DNA of 64,000 bases, from contig NZ_CP073096.1 in assembly GCF_030503735.1 (NCBI RefSeq), positions 310,001-374,000 on the forward strand, written 5' to 3'. Position 1 is the first letter of the stretch. Each line of letters starts with the position of its first letter. This stretch comes from Corynebacterium tuberculostearicum. GTDB lineage: Bacteria > Actinomycetota > Actinomycetes > Mycobacteriales > Mycobacteriaceae. The notes beneath the pieces are model-generated. The model was not told where the DNA came from and searched no databases. It saw only the letters and a list, made by a program, of their open reading frames with translations. This document shows, piece by piece, positions 45,133 to 54,944 of this stretch. The position numbers were made by a program, and so were the translations under genes.

Positions 45133-46464
45133 CTAAAAGGGCGGCTCGGCATCGAGCTGGAGCTCGGCAAAGAGTTTATCGGCGGGCCAAATGTCGATCT
45201 CTTGGCCCTTGGCCTGCAGTTCTTCCGCGCGCTTTTCCTTGGAGGTCTTCTTTGCCCATTCGCCCACGATGAGCAGGGTGGTCTTTTTGGTGACGTTCTT
45301 GGCTACCTGACCGCCGCGCTCGGCGATGCCCTGCCAGAGTACGCCCTTATCATAGGGCTCAAAATCACCGGTGAGGGTGACATGCTGGTCGTAGAGCGCG
45401 CCTTCTGGGTCGGCGTCTGGGTTGGGCTCCGGGATAGTGTCCGGCGTGGCGACGGCTTGCCAGGGGGCAGGGCCGCTGGGCTTCTTTTTCTTGACGCCGG
45501 CTGCGCGGGTCTGGTCACGGAAATCCGTACCCGCGCCGAGGTCCGCGCCGGAGGTGGGGGCAGTGTGAGCACGCAGGACGGGCAGGATGGCCTCGGCGTC
45601 GAGACGGCCTAAGGAGAATTCGCGGACGGTGAAAAGGTCGTGGATGCTGCCAGTGTGTCCGAAGCGCTCGGCCAAGCGGGCGATGATTTCGCCGGCCGCG
45701 CGGGCGTCTTCGGTGGCGTCGTGGTGGCTGAAGTCTGGCGCGGACAGATGGGCCGCAACGGTGGGCAGTTTGTGGTTTCGCACCGAAATTACCTTTGCCT
45801 TGGAGGCATCGCGGGCCAGAGCAAGCGAGCACGCCAGCGGTACGGTGGGCACATCGGCACCTGCGGCGAGCAGGCCGGATCGTAGTGCGGTGGAGTCGAA
45901 CTGGGCGTTGTGCGCGACAAGGACGTCGCCGCCGAGAAAATCGAAGAGCTCTTTGGCGGCGTCGGCAAAAGCCGGCGCCCCTTCCACATCGCTCGCGGTA
46001 ATGCCGTGGATGGAGACGTTGATATCCGCAAAGTGCTCGAGGCCTGGTGGAGGGGTGCACAGCCAAGAGCGGAAGTCGGTCTCTTGACCATCGCGGAAGC
46101 GCACCGCGCCGATTTGGCAGATAGAGCCCCAGTTATCGTTGGCCGTTTCCACGTCCACGGCGGTGAAATCGAGGCCGGGAATGGTGGCGGCAGAGGAGGG
46201 AGTTTCGCCGCGCTGGGCGGCGGCGATGGCGCGGGCGACGGCCTGCGGGTCTTGGTGCGGGGCGAAGGCGATGGAGCCGGCGGTGCCAAGATCGAGGGTG
46301 CCAAAACCGGTGGCGGTCGGTTCATTCACGCGCACGGTGCTGATGGAATCAAGCGGGATGTCCTGCGTGGCGGGGGCGCCGAGGCTGGTGGCTAGCAGGG
46401 TGCGGTGGAGCACGAGTTTATCCGCTGTGACATCGATGAGTGCGCCGTGCGCGGGAAATGACAC
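45133..46464 (-). CDS. DnaQ-like 3'-5' exonuclease with BRCT domain
   Basis: A 443-residue protein. The DEDDh exonuclease lies in the middle (about residues 102-260), with ExoI VDVETAND, ExoII AHNAQFD and ExoIII HHDATEDAR. An N-terminal part of about 95 residues looks like a small beta-rich domain, and the C-terminus has a BRCT-like fold (VTLTGDFEPYDKG, later TTLLIVGEWAKKTS). I choose GTG 46464, six bases after GAGAAAGG; an upstream extension to 46503 is unlikely. It follows glgX by 13 bases. It is probably a repair or proofreading-type nuclease rather than the main epsilon subunit. Confidence 0.82.
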   Translation of the reverse strand: MSFPAHGALIDVTADKLVLHRTLLATSLGAPATQDIPLDSISTVRVNEPTATGFGTLDLGTAGSIAFAPHQDPQAVARAIAAAQRGETPSSAATIPGLDFTAVDVETANDNWGSICQIGAVRFRDGQETDFRSWLCTPPPGLEHFADINVSIHGITASDVEGAPAFADAAKELFDFLGGDVLVAHNAQFDSTALRSGLLAAGADVPTVPLACSLALARDASKAKVISVRNHKLPTVAAHLSAPDFSHHDATEDARAAGEIIARLAERFGHTGSIHDLFTVREFSLGRLDAEAILPVLRAHTAPTSGADLGAGTDFRDQTRAAGVKKKKPSGPAPWQAVATPDTIPEPNPDADPEGALYDQHVTLTGDFEPYDKGVLWQGIAERGGQVAKNVTKKTTLLIVGEWAKKTSKEKRAEELQAKGQEIDIWPADKLFAELQLDAEPPF

Positions 46465-46477
46465 GAGGGGCCTTTCT

Positions 46478-48676
46478 CTAGGAATCGAAAACGGGCGGTT
46501 CAACCTGACGCAAGATCAGCGTTGAACGCGGCTGCACCGTGATCGTACCCTCTGCCTCAATGAGCGTTTCCTCCGCGGGGTAGCCGCCGGAATCGGCGGT
46601 ATCGACCATCAGCCGCCACGTGGCGCCGAGATCCTTGGTGGGCAGGGTGAACTCGATTTCGCCGTCGTGGGAGTTGAAGATCATGATGAAGGAATCATCG
46701 GTGATGCGCTCGCCGCGGGAGGTGGTTTCCGTGATGGCATTGCCATTGAGGTAGACCATGAGTGCCCGGCCAAAATCGTGATCCCAATCGTCCTGGGTCA
46801 TGAGGCGGCCCGAAGGAACCAGCCAGGCGATATCGCGTTCCTTGACATCCGCGCCGAGGGGGCCGCCGGCGAGGAAGCGCTTGCGGCGGAATACGGGATG
46901 ATGGTTGCGTATGGCCAGGACACGCTTGGTAAAGCCCAGCATTGCGGCGGATTTTTCTTCCTTCAGCATTGACCAGTCCATCCATGACAGCTCGTTGTCT
47001 TGGCAGTAGACATTGTTATTGCCGTTTTGGGTACGGCCGAATTCATCGCCGTGCGAAAGCATCGGAGTGCCTTGGGAGAGCAGGAGAGTGGTCAGGAAGT
47101 TGCGCACTTGGCGGCGGCGTAGCTTGCGGATTTCATCATTATCGGTGGGTCCTTCTTCACCGCAGTTCCAGGAGCGGTTGAAGGATTCGCCGTCGCGGTT
47201 ATCTTCGCCATTGGCCTCGTTGTGCTTGTCGTTATAGGAAACGAGGTCGCGCAGTGTAAAACCATCGTGGGCGGTGATGAAGTTGATGGAGGCGGTGGGG
47301 CGACGGTCATTATCGGCATAGAGGTCCGAAGAGCCGGTCAGGCGGGAGGCGAATTCACCAAGGGTAGCGGGCTCGCCGCGCCAGAAATCGCGCACGGTAT
47401 CGCGGTACTTGCCGTTCCATTCGCTCCAAATGGGCGGGAAGTTGCCCACCTGGTAGCCATCATGGCCGATGTCCCAGGGCTCGGCGATGAGCTTGACCTG
47501 GCTGACAATGGGATCTTGCTGTACTAGGTCGAAGAAGGTAGCGAGCTTGTCGACGTCGTCAAGCTCCCGCGCCAAGGTCGCTGCCAAGTCGAAGCGGAAG
47601 CCATCGACGCGCATTTCTGTAACCCAGTAGCGCAGCGAATCCATAATGAGCTGCAGCGAGTGCGGGTGGCGGACGTTGAGGGAATTGCCGGTGCCGGTGT
47701 AGTCCATGTAGTGGGCCTCATCGCCCTCGACAAGGCGGTAATAGGCGCCATTATCGATGCCGCGGAAGGCAATGGTCGGGCCCATGTGGTTGCCCTCGGC
47801 GGTGTGGTTATAGACCACGTCGAGGATAACCTCGATGCCGGCCTCATGGAAGGCGCGGACCATGGCCTTGAACTCAGAGACCACCTCGCCCGGTTTCTTG
47901 GCAAAGGCGTAGTCATGGTGCGGGGCGAAAAAGCCGAAGGTGTTATAGCCCCAGTAATTGCGCAGGCCCAGGTTGCGCAGACGATCGTCTTGCAGGAATT
48001 GGTGGACGGGCATGAGCTCGACGGTGGTAACGCCAAGCTCCTTGAAGTAGTCAATGACGGCAGGGTGTGCCATGCCCGCGTAGGTGCCGCGCAGCTCTTC
48101 CGGCACATCTGGGTGGGTCATGGTCATGCCCTTAACGTGGGTTTCGTAGATGACCTTTTCGTTATCGGGAATATGGGGGCGGTGGTCGCTGCGCCAGTCA
48201 AAGAAGGGGTTAATGACCACGGAGAGCATGGTATGGCCGAGCGAGTCCTCCTCATTGCGGCCGGTGCCGGGTTCCTCGGCGTGGATGTCATAGGAGTACA
48301 GGGAGGCATCGCCGTCGAATTCGCCGTCAAAGGCGCGGGCATAAGGATCGACGAGAAGCTTGGAGGGATCGCAACGCAGGCCGTTTTCTGGTTCATAGGG
48401 GCCATAGACGCGGTAGCCGTAGCGCTGCCCAGGGGTGACATTAGGGAGGTAGATGTGCCACACATGGGCAGTTACCTCAGACATTTCGATGCGGTCTTCG
48501 TTGCCCTCCTTATCGATGAGGCAGAGCTCGACCTTGTCCGCTACTTCCGAAAAAAGGGCGAAGTTGGTGCCGGATCCATCAAAGTTGGATCCCAGTGGGG
48601 TGGGTTTGCCGGGCCAGATTTGGCGGCCGTAGCGCTCGGTGGGCGTGGGGATTGCGTCCATGGCGGGAGTGTTCAT
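46478..48676 (-). CDS. glgX: Glycogen debranching enzyme GlgX
   Basis: GlgX hydrolyses alpha-1,6 branches of limit dextrin during glycogen breakdown. The protein of 732 residues has an N-terminal CBM48 region and a GH13 barrel with MRVDGFRFDLA (nucleophile Asp near residue 358), LIAEPWD (acid Glu) and FITAHDGF (third acid). I choose ATG 48676 (MNTPAMDAIP) because a TATGCT box lies seven bases upstream; ATG 48694 is an alternative that overlaps the preceding TetR stop region. It is downstream of a TetR gene and upstream of the exonuclease gene. Confidence 0.93.
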   Translation of the reverse strand: MNTPAMDAIPTPTERYGRQIWPGKPTPLGSNFDGSGTNFALFSEVADKVELCLIDKEGNEDRIEMSEVTAHVWHIYLPNVTPGQRYGYRVYGPYEPENGLRCDPSKLLVDPYARAFDGEFDGDASLYSYDIHAEEPGTGRNEEDSLGHTMLSVVINPFFDWRSDHRPHIPDNEKVIYETHVKGMTMTHPDVPEELRGTYAGMAHPAVIDYFKELGVTTVELMPVHQFLQDDRLRNLGLRNYWGYNTFGFFAPHHDYAFAKKPGEVVSEFKAMVRAFHEAGIEVILDVVYNHTAEGNHMGPTIAFRGIDNGAYYRLVEGDEAHYMDYTGTGNSLNVRHPHSLQLIMDSLRYWVTEMRVDGFRFDLAATLARELDDVDKLATFFDLVQQDPIVSQVKLIAEPWDIGHDGYQVGNFPPIWSEWNGKYRDTVRDFWRGEPATLGEFASRLTGSSDLYADNDRRPTASINFITAHDGFTLRDLVSYNDKHNEANGEDNRDGESFNRSWNCGEEGPTDNDEIRKLRRRQVRNFLTTLLLSQGTPMLSHGDEFGRTQNGNNNVYCQDNELSWMDWSMLKEEKSAAMLGFTKRVLAIRNHHPVFRRKRFLAGGPLGADVKERDIAWLVPSGRLMTQDDWDHDFGRALMVYLNGNAITETTSRGERITDDSFIMIFNSHDGEIEFTLPTKDLGATWRLMVDTADSGGYPAEETLIEAEGTITVQPRSTLILRQVEPPVFDS

Positions 48677-48683
48677 GCCCACG

Positions 48684-48689
48684 AGCATA
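48684..48689 (-). promoter_or_regulatory. Candidate -10 box for leaderless glgX
   Basis: TATGCT on the minus strand ends seven bases before the ATG at 48676. Confidence 0.4.
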
Positions 48690-48697
48690 ACCATTTT

Positions 48698-49237
48698 TTA
48701 GGCAGAGGCGCCGTGCTGAAGTCCTGCGTTAATAATGCGTACGCCGCGAATTAAGTCTCCGCGATAGTCCACCGAAGAAGCTTCGCCGGTGGTATCCGCC
48801 AGCTGGCGTTGGGATTGTTCCATTAACGTGGCTCCGAGCACGAGATGAATGGCAGATAGGGCCGCAGCGCGCTGCGTGCTACCAGCGGACTGCGGGTTTC
48901 GGGCAGCAGCGGAGGTAAAGGCCTCTACAAGGCGGTCCCAGGCGGGCGCCTGGGGCAGGGATAGGCCTGCAATGACGACCTCGGCGCCGTCGCGGCGGGC
49001 GAGCAGTAAATCGCGCAGATTGAGGCTGAGCTCTTCGAGTGACTCCCCAGAAACGGGGGAGATAATGTCTTCTGCTAGAGCAGCGATGAGGGCTTGTTTA
49101 TTGGCAATGTGCCAGTAGAGCGCGCCGGGGGCAACGCCGAGGGAGGAGGCAACGCGGCGCATAGTGACGTCGCCAAGCCCATAGGCATCAAGCAGGGCAG
49201 TAGCGGCGTCGATAATACTCTCGCGATTTAATTGCAC
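48698..49237 (-). CDS. TetR-family regulator
   Basis: A 179-residue TetR-type repressor. The helix-turn-helix is at about residues 25-45 (VTMRRVASSLGVAPGALYWH) and the rest is a helical ligand domain with no recognisable specificity. The GTG start has TACAAT seven bases upstream, suggesting a leaderless mRNA. It is transcribed toward glgX with a short gap and may control it, but glgX also has its own box. Confidence 0.85.
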   Translation of the reverse strand: MQLNRESIIDAATALLDAYGLGDVTMRRVASSLGVAPGALYWHIANKQALIAALAEDIISPVSGESLEELSLNLRDLLLARRDGAEVVIAGLSLPQAPAWDRLVEAFTSAAARNPQSAGSTQRAAALSAIHLVLGATLMEQSQRQLADTTGEASSVDYRGDLIRGVRIINAGLQHGASA

Positions 49238-49244
49238 TCTGGCG

Positions 49245-49250
49245 ATTGTA
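49245..49250 (-). promoter_or_regulatory. Candidate -10 box for the leaderless TetR gene
   Basis: TACAAT on the minus strand ends seven bases before the GTG at 49237. Confidence 0.4.
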
Positions 49251-49401
49251 CGGGCTCGGTTAGCCGCGATGGTAGTTCACAGGTTCTTTTAATGGAGTCT
49301 CAATGTCATTTCCATCGTCTGGTTGTTAGTATTGCGAAGACAAATAGGAAGCTGCCCTTGGGGTGGCTTCACATTCGCAAGATTGATTCAGGAGCTTTCC
49401 C

Positions 49402-50214
49402 TTGTCCTTTTTGACCCCTGCAAAGAAGTCCCTCCTCGCAGTTGCGCTGGTTGCCCCCCTGGCGCTGGCTGCGTGCGGTTCGGATGATAATGACGATTCT
49501 AAGGAGGCTGCCGCCACCACGGCCTCCAAGTCTTCCGAGGATAAGTCTGCAGACAAGTCCCAGGACAAAGACGCCGATAAGGACAAGAACAGAGATAAGG
49601 ATAAGGACAGAGATAAGGATAAGGACAAGAACAAGGAGCAGAATAAGGACGGCGAGGCGAAGGACGCCGCAGCGAATGACGAGGGGCAAGAAGGCGAAGA
49701 CGGTGCAGGCGAAGGGCCCGACCAGATGGCCAACCCGCTGAATAATGGCGAGGATCCTTTCGCGGGCGCAGAAGATATCAAGCCGATTGAAGGTGGCCAG
49801 AATGCTGATGATGCCGATAAGCAGGCCATCGAGCAGCTGGTGCGCGGTCAGCATGAGATTGACAATGTGAAGGAATACTTCAACTACATGCCGCAGCATG
49901 CCTGCCAAGCGGTGCGCGATGAGCAGTCCCAGGAGTTCAGCCAGTACCAGCAGTACGTCGATAGCCTGCCGAACCAATCCTTTGGTGAATACGCCAACAC
50001 CATGCGCCAGCAGGGCGGCGGCAACGCCGAGATTGAAAAGTTTGCAAGCCAGCTGGAGTCCATCCCGCAGTCGACCAAGCTGCAATCGGTCAATGACGTG
50101 GTAGTCAATGGCGATGATGCTTCCGCTACCGTGAGCGTGTCCAACTCCGAGGGGACCGAGACTTCCACCGTCCGTTTCCGTCGCGAGAATGGCAACTGGA
50201 CCTTCTGTAACTAA
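49402..50214 (+). CDS. Lipoprotein with a highly charged Lys/Asp linker
   Basis: A 270-residue lipoprotein: signal peptide with lipobox LAAC (cysteine near residue 25), then about 65 residues made mostly of Lys, Asp, Asn and Arg (KDRDKDKDKNKEQNKDGE), an acidic Glu/Gly stretch and a folded domain from about residue 130 with MPQHACQAVRDEQ and a C-terminal FRRENGNWTFCN. The two cysteines near 170 and 269 may pair. Start is TTG, 12 bases after AGGAG. A TAGTAT box at 49327-49332 may be the promoter. Function unknown. Confidence 0.78.
   Translation: MSFLTPAKKSLLAVALVAPLALAACGSDDNDDSKEAAATTASKSSEDKSADKSQDKDADKDKNRDKDKDRDKDKDKNKEQNKDGEAKDAAANDEGQEGEDGAGEGPDQMANPLNNGEDPFAGAEDIKPIEGGQNADDADKQAIEQLVRGQHEIDNVKEYFNYMPQHACQAVRDEQSQEFSQYQQYVDSLPNQSFGEYANTMRQQGGGNAEIEKFASQLESIPQSTKLQSVNDVVVNGDDASATVSVSNSEGTETSTVRFRRENGNWTFCN
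49575..49645 (+). repeat. Short tandem repeats in the charged linker
   Basis: AGAGATAAGGATAAGGAC is repeated twice in tandem at 49591-49608 and 49609-49626, flanked by shorter related units (GATAAGGACAAGAAC). All repeats keep the reading frame, so linker length can change without a frameshift. Confidence 0.8.
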
Positions 50215-50701
50215 GTTGTCTCTTTCCCGTCGTCGGTTACCCCGCACCTTTGGTTTTGGTGCGGGGTTACTCGCGTGTGCGCTCGCAGTCTACGGCATAG
50301 CGGGCGCGGTGTGGGGGCTTTTCCGGCCGACGCTTATAGGCCGCGAGGTAGACGATGGCGGCTACGCCATTGATGCGATGGGCAATGCCCAGTTCATCGC
50401 TTTCATAACCTTTGCGCTCATCACGGGGGTGTTGGGGCTTCTTCTTGGTTTGATTGCATATCTGCGCAGGCAAGGGCGTGGCTTGTCGATGCTCTTGTGG
50501 GTAGGCGTGTGTGCTTTGGCAGGTGCCGCCTCGTTTTATGTATTTGGTGGAGTAACGGCCACGCATCCACCGGAAATCCCGGGGGAAGTTGTGGAGTTTG
50601 CGCCGAATTTCTCCCCGGCGATTGCTTGGGCGGTGGCGCCTTTCATGGCGATGTTCGCCTATTGGTCTACGGCTTTTGTCAGCGCCGACGAGGATTGGTA
50701 A
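50189..50701 (+). CDS. Membrane protein (DUF2567-like)
   Basis: A 170-residue protein with four membrane segments (about residues 21-42, 66-87, 98-118 and 143-163) and a loop after the first segment with REVDDGGYAIDAMGN. It resembles DUF2567 membrane proteins of mycobacteria and corynebacteria; this is from memory. The ATG at 50189 lies inside the end of the lipoprotein gene; TTG at 50216 is a possible later start. It converges on the YbjN-like gene with a nine-base gap. Confidence 0.72.
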   Translation: MATGPSVTKLSLSRRRLPRTFGFGAGLLACALAVYGIAGAVWGLFRPTLIGREVDDGGYAIDAMGNAQFIAFITFALITGVLGLLLGLIAYLRRQGRGLSMLLWVGVCALAGAASFYVFGGVTATHPPEIPGEVVEFAPNFSPAIAWAVAPFMAMFAYWSTAFVSADEDW

Positions 50702-50710
50702 CCAGCCCGA

Positions 50711-51607
50711 CTAAGGCCATTCCACGGGGGAGGCGCCGGTAACTTCGCGTGCGATGTCATCGATGCCGTGGAGGATGTGTTTGAGCCCGCGGCCTACGGC
50801 GCTAAAGAGCTGTGGCCGGGTAAGACCCGCAGCAGTGATGGTGGCGGCATCCATCCGCACTTGCAGGCCTTCGAAGGTGTGGTGACAAAATGCGACGGCG
50901 CCGTGGTGGGCGCGATTCCAATCGTTGCAAATGAGGAAGAGTCTGGTAAATTCCGCTTCTTCTAAGCTAGGATCCCAGTGGCCTTTGATGATGAGGCTGG
51001 GCCCATTATCGAGCGCGAAGGCAAAAAGAACGTCATTGACCCACGCATAAATGGCAGTGGTGCCGTCGCTTTGAAAGCGCTGAATGCCAATGAGCGGCAG
51101 CATTTCGGCTAGACTATCGAGGGTGAAGGGTTCTAAGGGGGCGTCGGCAAGCGGGGCAAGCTCTGGTGCCGTCTCGCGGACGAGTGCGGGGTGGGACTGG
51201 GCGAGCAGATCGATGAGGACCTCCGCATTGCGCAGCGCTGGCAGGAGGAATGCTGCGAGCTGCTCGTGACTGGGAGAAATATCGGCCGGCAGGTAGCTGT
51301 GACCGGTTATACTCACGCATTCGGGCTGGTCATAGTCCACTACCACTGCCGGTGAGAGGCAGTCATGATTCCACTCATTAGCCAGGTGTGTCAGATCAGC
51401 AATCTCGCTGAAATCGACGCCGCCGCGGGGGCTGGTGTGCAGGTGGAGTACCGGTTCTTCCAGCTGGTCTACAAAGATGAAGGTGGAGCCGCCAGCCGCA
51501 TGCGGAACCAGTAGTTCGCCGGAAGGCAGCGCCCAGCAGGAAATGCCATTCTCGCGGGCGATGGCATGGGTATGCGCGAGCAGAAGGGAGGGTTCATTCT
51601 CGCTCAT
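50711..51607 (-). CDS. YbjN-like protein
   Basis: A 298-residue soluble protein that appears to hold two copies of a YbjN/type III secretion chaperone-like fold, one before and one after residue 150; the second includes GIQRFQSDGTTAIYAWVNDV and FTRLFLICNDWNRAHHGAV. YbjN-like proteins are common in Actinobacteria and their job is unknown. ATG 51607 follows AAGGTGG; the upstream start at 51619 lacks such a site. It is transcribed away from hisD. Confidence 0.75.
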   Translation of the reverse strand: MSENEPSLLLAHTHAIARENGISCWALPSGELLVPHAAGGSTFIFVDQLEEPVLHLHTSPRGGVDFSEIADLTHLANEWNHDCLSPAVVVDYDQPECVSITGHSYLPADISPSHEQLAAFLLPALRNAEVLIDLLAQSHPALVRETAPELAPLADAPLEPFTLDSLAEMLPLIGIQRFQSDGTTAIYAWVNDVLFAFALDNGPSLIIKGHWDPSLEEAEFTRLFLICNDWNRAHHGAVAFCHHTFEGLQVRMDAATITAAGLTRPQLFSAVGRGLKHILHGIDDIAREVTGASPVEWP

Positions 51608-51732
51608 CACTGCTACCACCTTAAAGCTGCGTTGGGTCTGAGTCTATCGTCCAAACCAGCCCCCTCGCTGGGATTTGGGCATTAGGATATTGGTTTAATA
51701 ACAGGAATCCGCTTTGGAGAAGGGAGCCGGGA

Positions 51733-53043
51733 ATGCTTCGAACCATCGATCTGCGGGGCCAAGATTTACGCCCCGCCCAGCTACGGCGAGTACTGCCTCG
51801 CGGTGGCACTGATGTCGCTGCCGTGGTGGATAAGGTAGCACCGATGGTTCATCGGGTGCGCGACGAAGGTGCGAGGGCCGCGCTGGAATACGGAGAGCTT
51901 TTCGACGACGTGCGCCCGGCCCATCTGCGAGTACCCCGGGAAGAATTGGACCAGGCTACAGCCAGCCTGGATCCGCAAACGCGCCAAGCCATCGAAGCGG
52001 CGATCAAGCGGGTGCGCAAGGTACACGCCGAACAAAAGCCGGCCGCACACACTACTGAGCTCGCGCCAGGTGCCACGGTGACCGAGGAATTCCGTCCCAT
52101 CGAGCGCGTCGGGTTATACGTGCCAGGTGGAAAGGCGGTCTATCCCTCTTCTGTGATTATGAACGCGGTGCCGGCACAAGAAGCCGGCGCGGAAAGCCTG
52201 GTGGTGGCCTCGCCGCCGCAGAAGGAATTCGGTGGACTGCCGCACCCGACGGTGCTGGCCGTGTGCCAGATGCTCGGCGTGGATGAGGTCTGGGCCGTGG
52301 GCGGTGGCCAAGCTATAGCGCTGATGGCTTATGGCGATGATGACGTCGAGCTCGCACCGGTGGACATGATTACGGGGCCGGGAAATATTTTCGTAACCGC
52401 CGCCAAGCGCTTGGTGCGTGGGGTGGTGGGCACTGATGCAGAGGCCGGCCCCACCGAAATCGCTATCCTTGCCGATGACACCGCTAATCCGGTGTATGTG
52501 GCTTATGACCTCATCTCGCAAGCCGAGCACGATCCTATGGCCGCGAGCGTGCTCATTACGACATCGGACAACCTAGCCCAGCGCGTCAAGACGGAAGTGG
52601 AAGCACGCTATAGCGCTACCGCCAATGCGGAGCGGGCGGCCGAGGCACTGGGCGGCCAGCAATCCGGAATCGTGCTGGTAGATTCCCTTGATGCGGCCAT
52701 CGCGGTGGCCAATGCCTATGCTGCCGAGCACCTTGAAATCCACACCGCAGAGCCGGAGGCAGTGGCTGGGCGCATTAAACACGCGGGTGCCATCTTTGTA
52801 GGGGATTTCGCGCCGGTGCCGTTGGGCGATTATGCGGCCGGTTCCAATCACGTGCTGCCTACTTCTGGTACGGCGCGATTTTCTGGCGGCCTTTCTACCC
52901 ACACCTTCTTAAGATCAGTCAACCTCATCGCGTACGACCGCGCCGCACTGGAGGAGATTGCCCCGCATGTTATCGCTTTTGCGGAAGCCGAGCGTCTTCC
53001 GGCCCACGGCGAAGCCATCCGCGCCCGATTGGAGGAGAGCTAG
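51733..53043 (+). CDS. hisD: Histidinol dehydrogenase
   Basis: HisD oxidises histidinol to histidine in two NAD-dependent steps. The zinc and catalytic motifs are in [17 protein letters not shown] near residue 132, QAEHDPMA near residue 258, AEHLEIHT near residue 332 and AGSNHVLPT near residue 372. At 436 residues it is full length. GAGAAGGGAG precedes the ATG. It is the first gene of the operon; TAGGAT at 51683-51688 may be its -10 box. hisC begins at the base after its stop. Confidence 0.96.
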   Translation: MLRTIDLRGQDLRPAQLRRVLPRGGTDVAAVVDKVAPMVHRVRDEGARAALEYGELFDDVRPAHLRVPREELDQATASLDPQTRQAIEAAIKRVRKVHAEQKPAAHTTELAPGATVTEEFRPIERVGLYVPGGKAVYPSSVIMNAVPAQEAGAESLVVASPPQKEFGGLPHPTVLAVCQMLGVDEVWAVGGGQAIALMAYGDDDVELAPVDMITGPGNIFVTAAKRLVRGVVGTDAEAGPTEIAILADDTANPVYVAYDLISQAEHDPMAASVLITTSDNLAQRVKTEVEARYSATANAERAAEALGGQQSGIVLVDSLDAAIAVANAYAAEHLEIHTAEPEAVAGRIKHAGAIFVGDFAPVPLGDYAAGSNHVLPTSGTARFSGGLSTHTFLRSVNLIAYDRAALEEIAPHVIAFAEAERLPAHGEAIRARLEES

Positions 53044-54144
<1,101 letters not shown>

Positions 54145-54168
54145 CCGGCGGGAGGAAAGGAGTAAACG

Positions 54169-54771
54169 ATGAGCAACCGCGTAGGGCGAGCCCAACGGTC
54201 CACGTCGGAATCGCAGATTTCCGTGGTCATCGATCTGGATGGCACAGGAAGCAGCGATATTTCTACGGGCCTGCCATTTTTTGATCATATGCTCACGGCC
54301 TTTGCCACCCACGGCAGCTTTGATCTGACGGTGCAGGCAGAAGGCGACGTCGAGGTTGATGCGCACCACACCGTGGAAGATACCGCCATCGTGCTGGGCA
54401 GCGCCTTGCGTGAGGCGGTTGGGGATAAGTCGGGCATTCGTCGATTCGGCTCCCAACTTTTGCCCATGGATGAAACCTTGGTGGAAGCGGTGGTGGATTT
54501 TTCCGGACGCGCCTATTTCGTGATGATCGGTGAACCAGAAAATCTGCAGTGGCAGACCATTGGTGGCCACTATGCCACGGTTATCAACCGCCACTTTTTT
54601 GAAACGCTAGCTACCCACGCTGCGGTAACTCTCCACCTCACTGTGCGCTATGGTCGCGATCCGCACCACATTACGGAGGCGGAGTATAAAGCGGTAGCGC
54701 GTGCGTTGCGCGGCGCAGTGGAATTCGATCCGCGCCAGACTGGCATTCCTTCGACGAAGGGAGCACTCTAA
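54169..54771 (+). CDS. hisB: Imidazoleglycerol-phosphate dehydratase
   Basis: HisB dehydrates imidazole glycerol phosphate. The metal-binding motifs [14 protein letters not shown] near residue 36 and [11 protein letters not shown] near residue 62 are present, and another HH pair is near the C-terminus ([12 protein letters not shown]). At 200 residues it is the single-domain form without the N-terminal phosphatase of E. coli HisB. The matching phosphatase function must come from another gene. Confidence 0.96.
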   Translation: MSNRVGRAQRSTSESQISVVIDLDGTGSSDISTGLPFFDHMLTAFATHGSFDLTVQAEGDVEVDAHHTVEDTAIVLGSALREAVGDKSGIRRFGSQLLPMDETLVEAVVDFSGRAYFVMIGEPENLQWQTIGGHYATVINRHFFETLATHAAVTLHLTVRYGRDPHHITEAEYKAVARALRGAVEFDPRQTGIPSTKGAL

Positions 54772-54776
54772 AACGC

Positions 54777-54944
54777 ATGCATTTTATGATCTTGGTCCTT
54801 TTCCTCGTCGCCGGCATGTTGGTGGGCGGTGCGTGGTCTGCCTACCAACAGGGATCGAAGGCAATGACAGTAGTAGCCTCTTTATTGGCCGCAATCACCG
54901 TGGTGGCAGCAATCTCGTGGATGGTAGGAGCGTTCGGTAAATGA
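54777..54944 (+). CDS. Small membrane protein in the histidine operon (55 residues)
   Basis: An open frame of 55 residues between hisB and the MFS gene, with two hydrophobic segments (about 3-20 and 31-52) joined by a short polar loop (SAYQQGSKA). It starts five bases after the hisB stop and overlaps the MFS start by four bases (ATGA), so it is translationally coupled. C. glutamicum has a small membrane gene at the same place. It may form a unit with the transporter. No function is known; 55 residues and tight coupling support a real gene. Confidence 0.75.
   Translation: MHFMILVLFLVAGMLVGGAWSAYQQGSKAMTVVASLLAAITVVAAISWMVGAFGK

Noticed and set aside
47660..48754. A 364-residue plus-strand frame opposite glgX
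   Set aside because: glgX has all catalytic motifs; the opposite frame has none.
49575..49645. Repeats as a CRISPR array
   Set aside because: The units are in-frame Lys/Asp codons of a lipoprotein, with no spacers and no cas genes.
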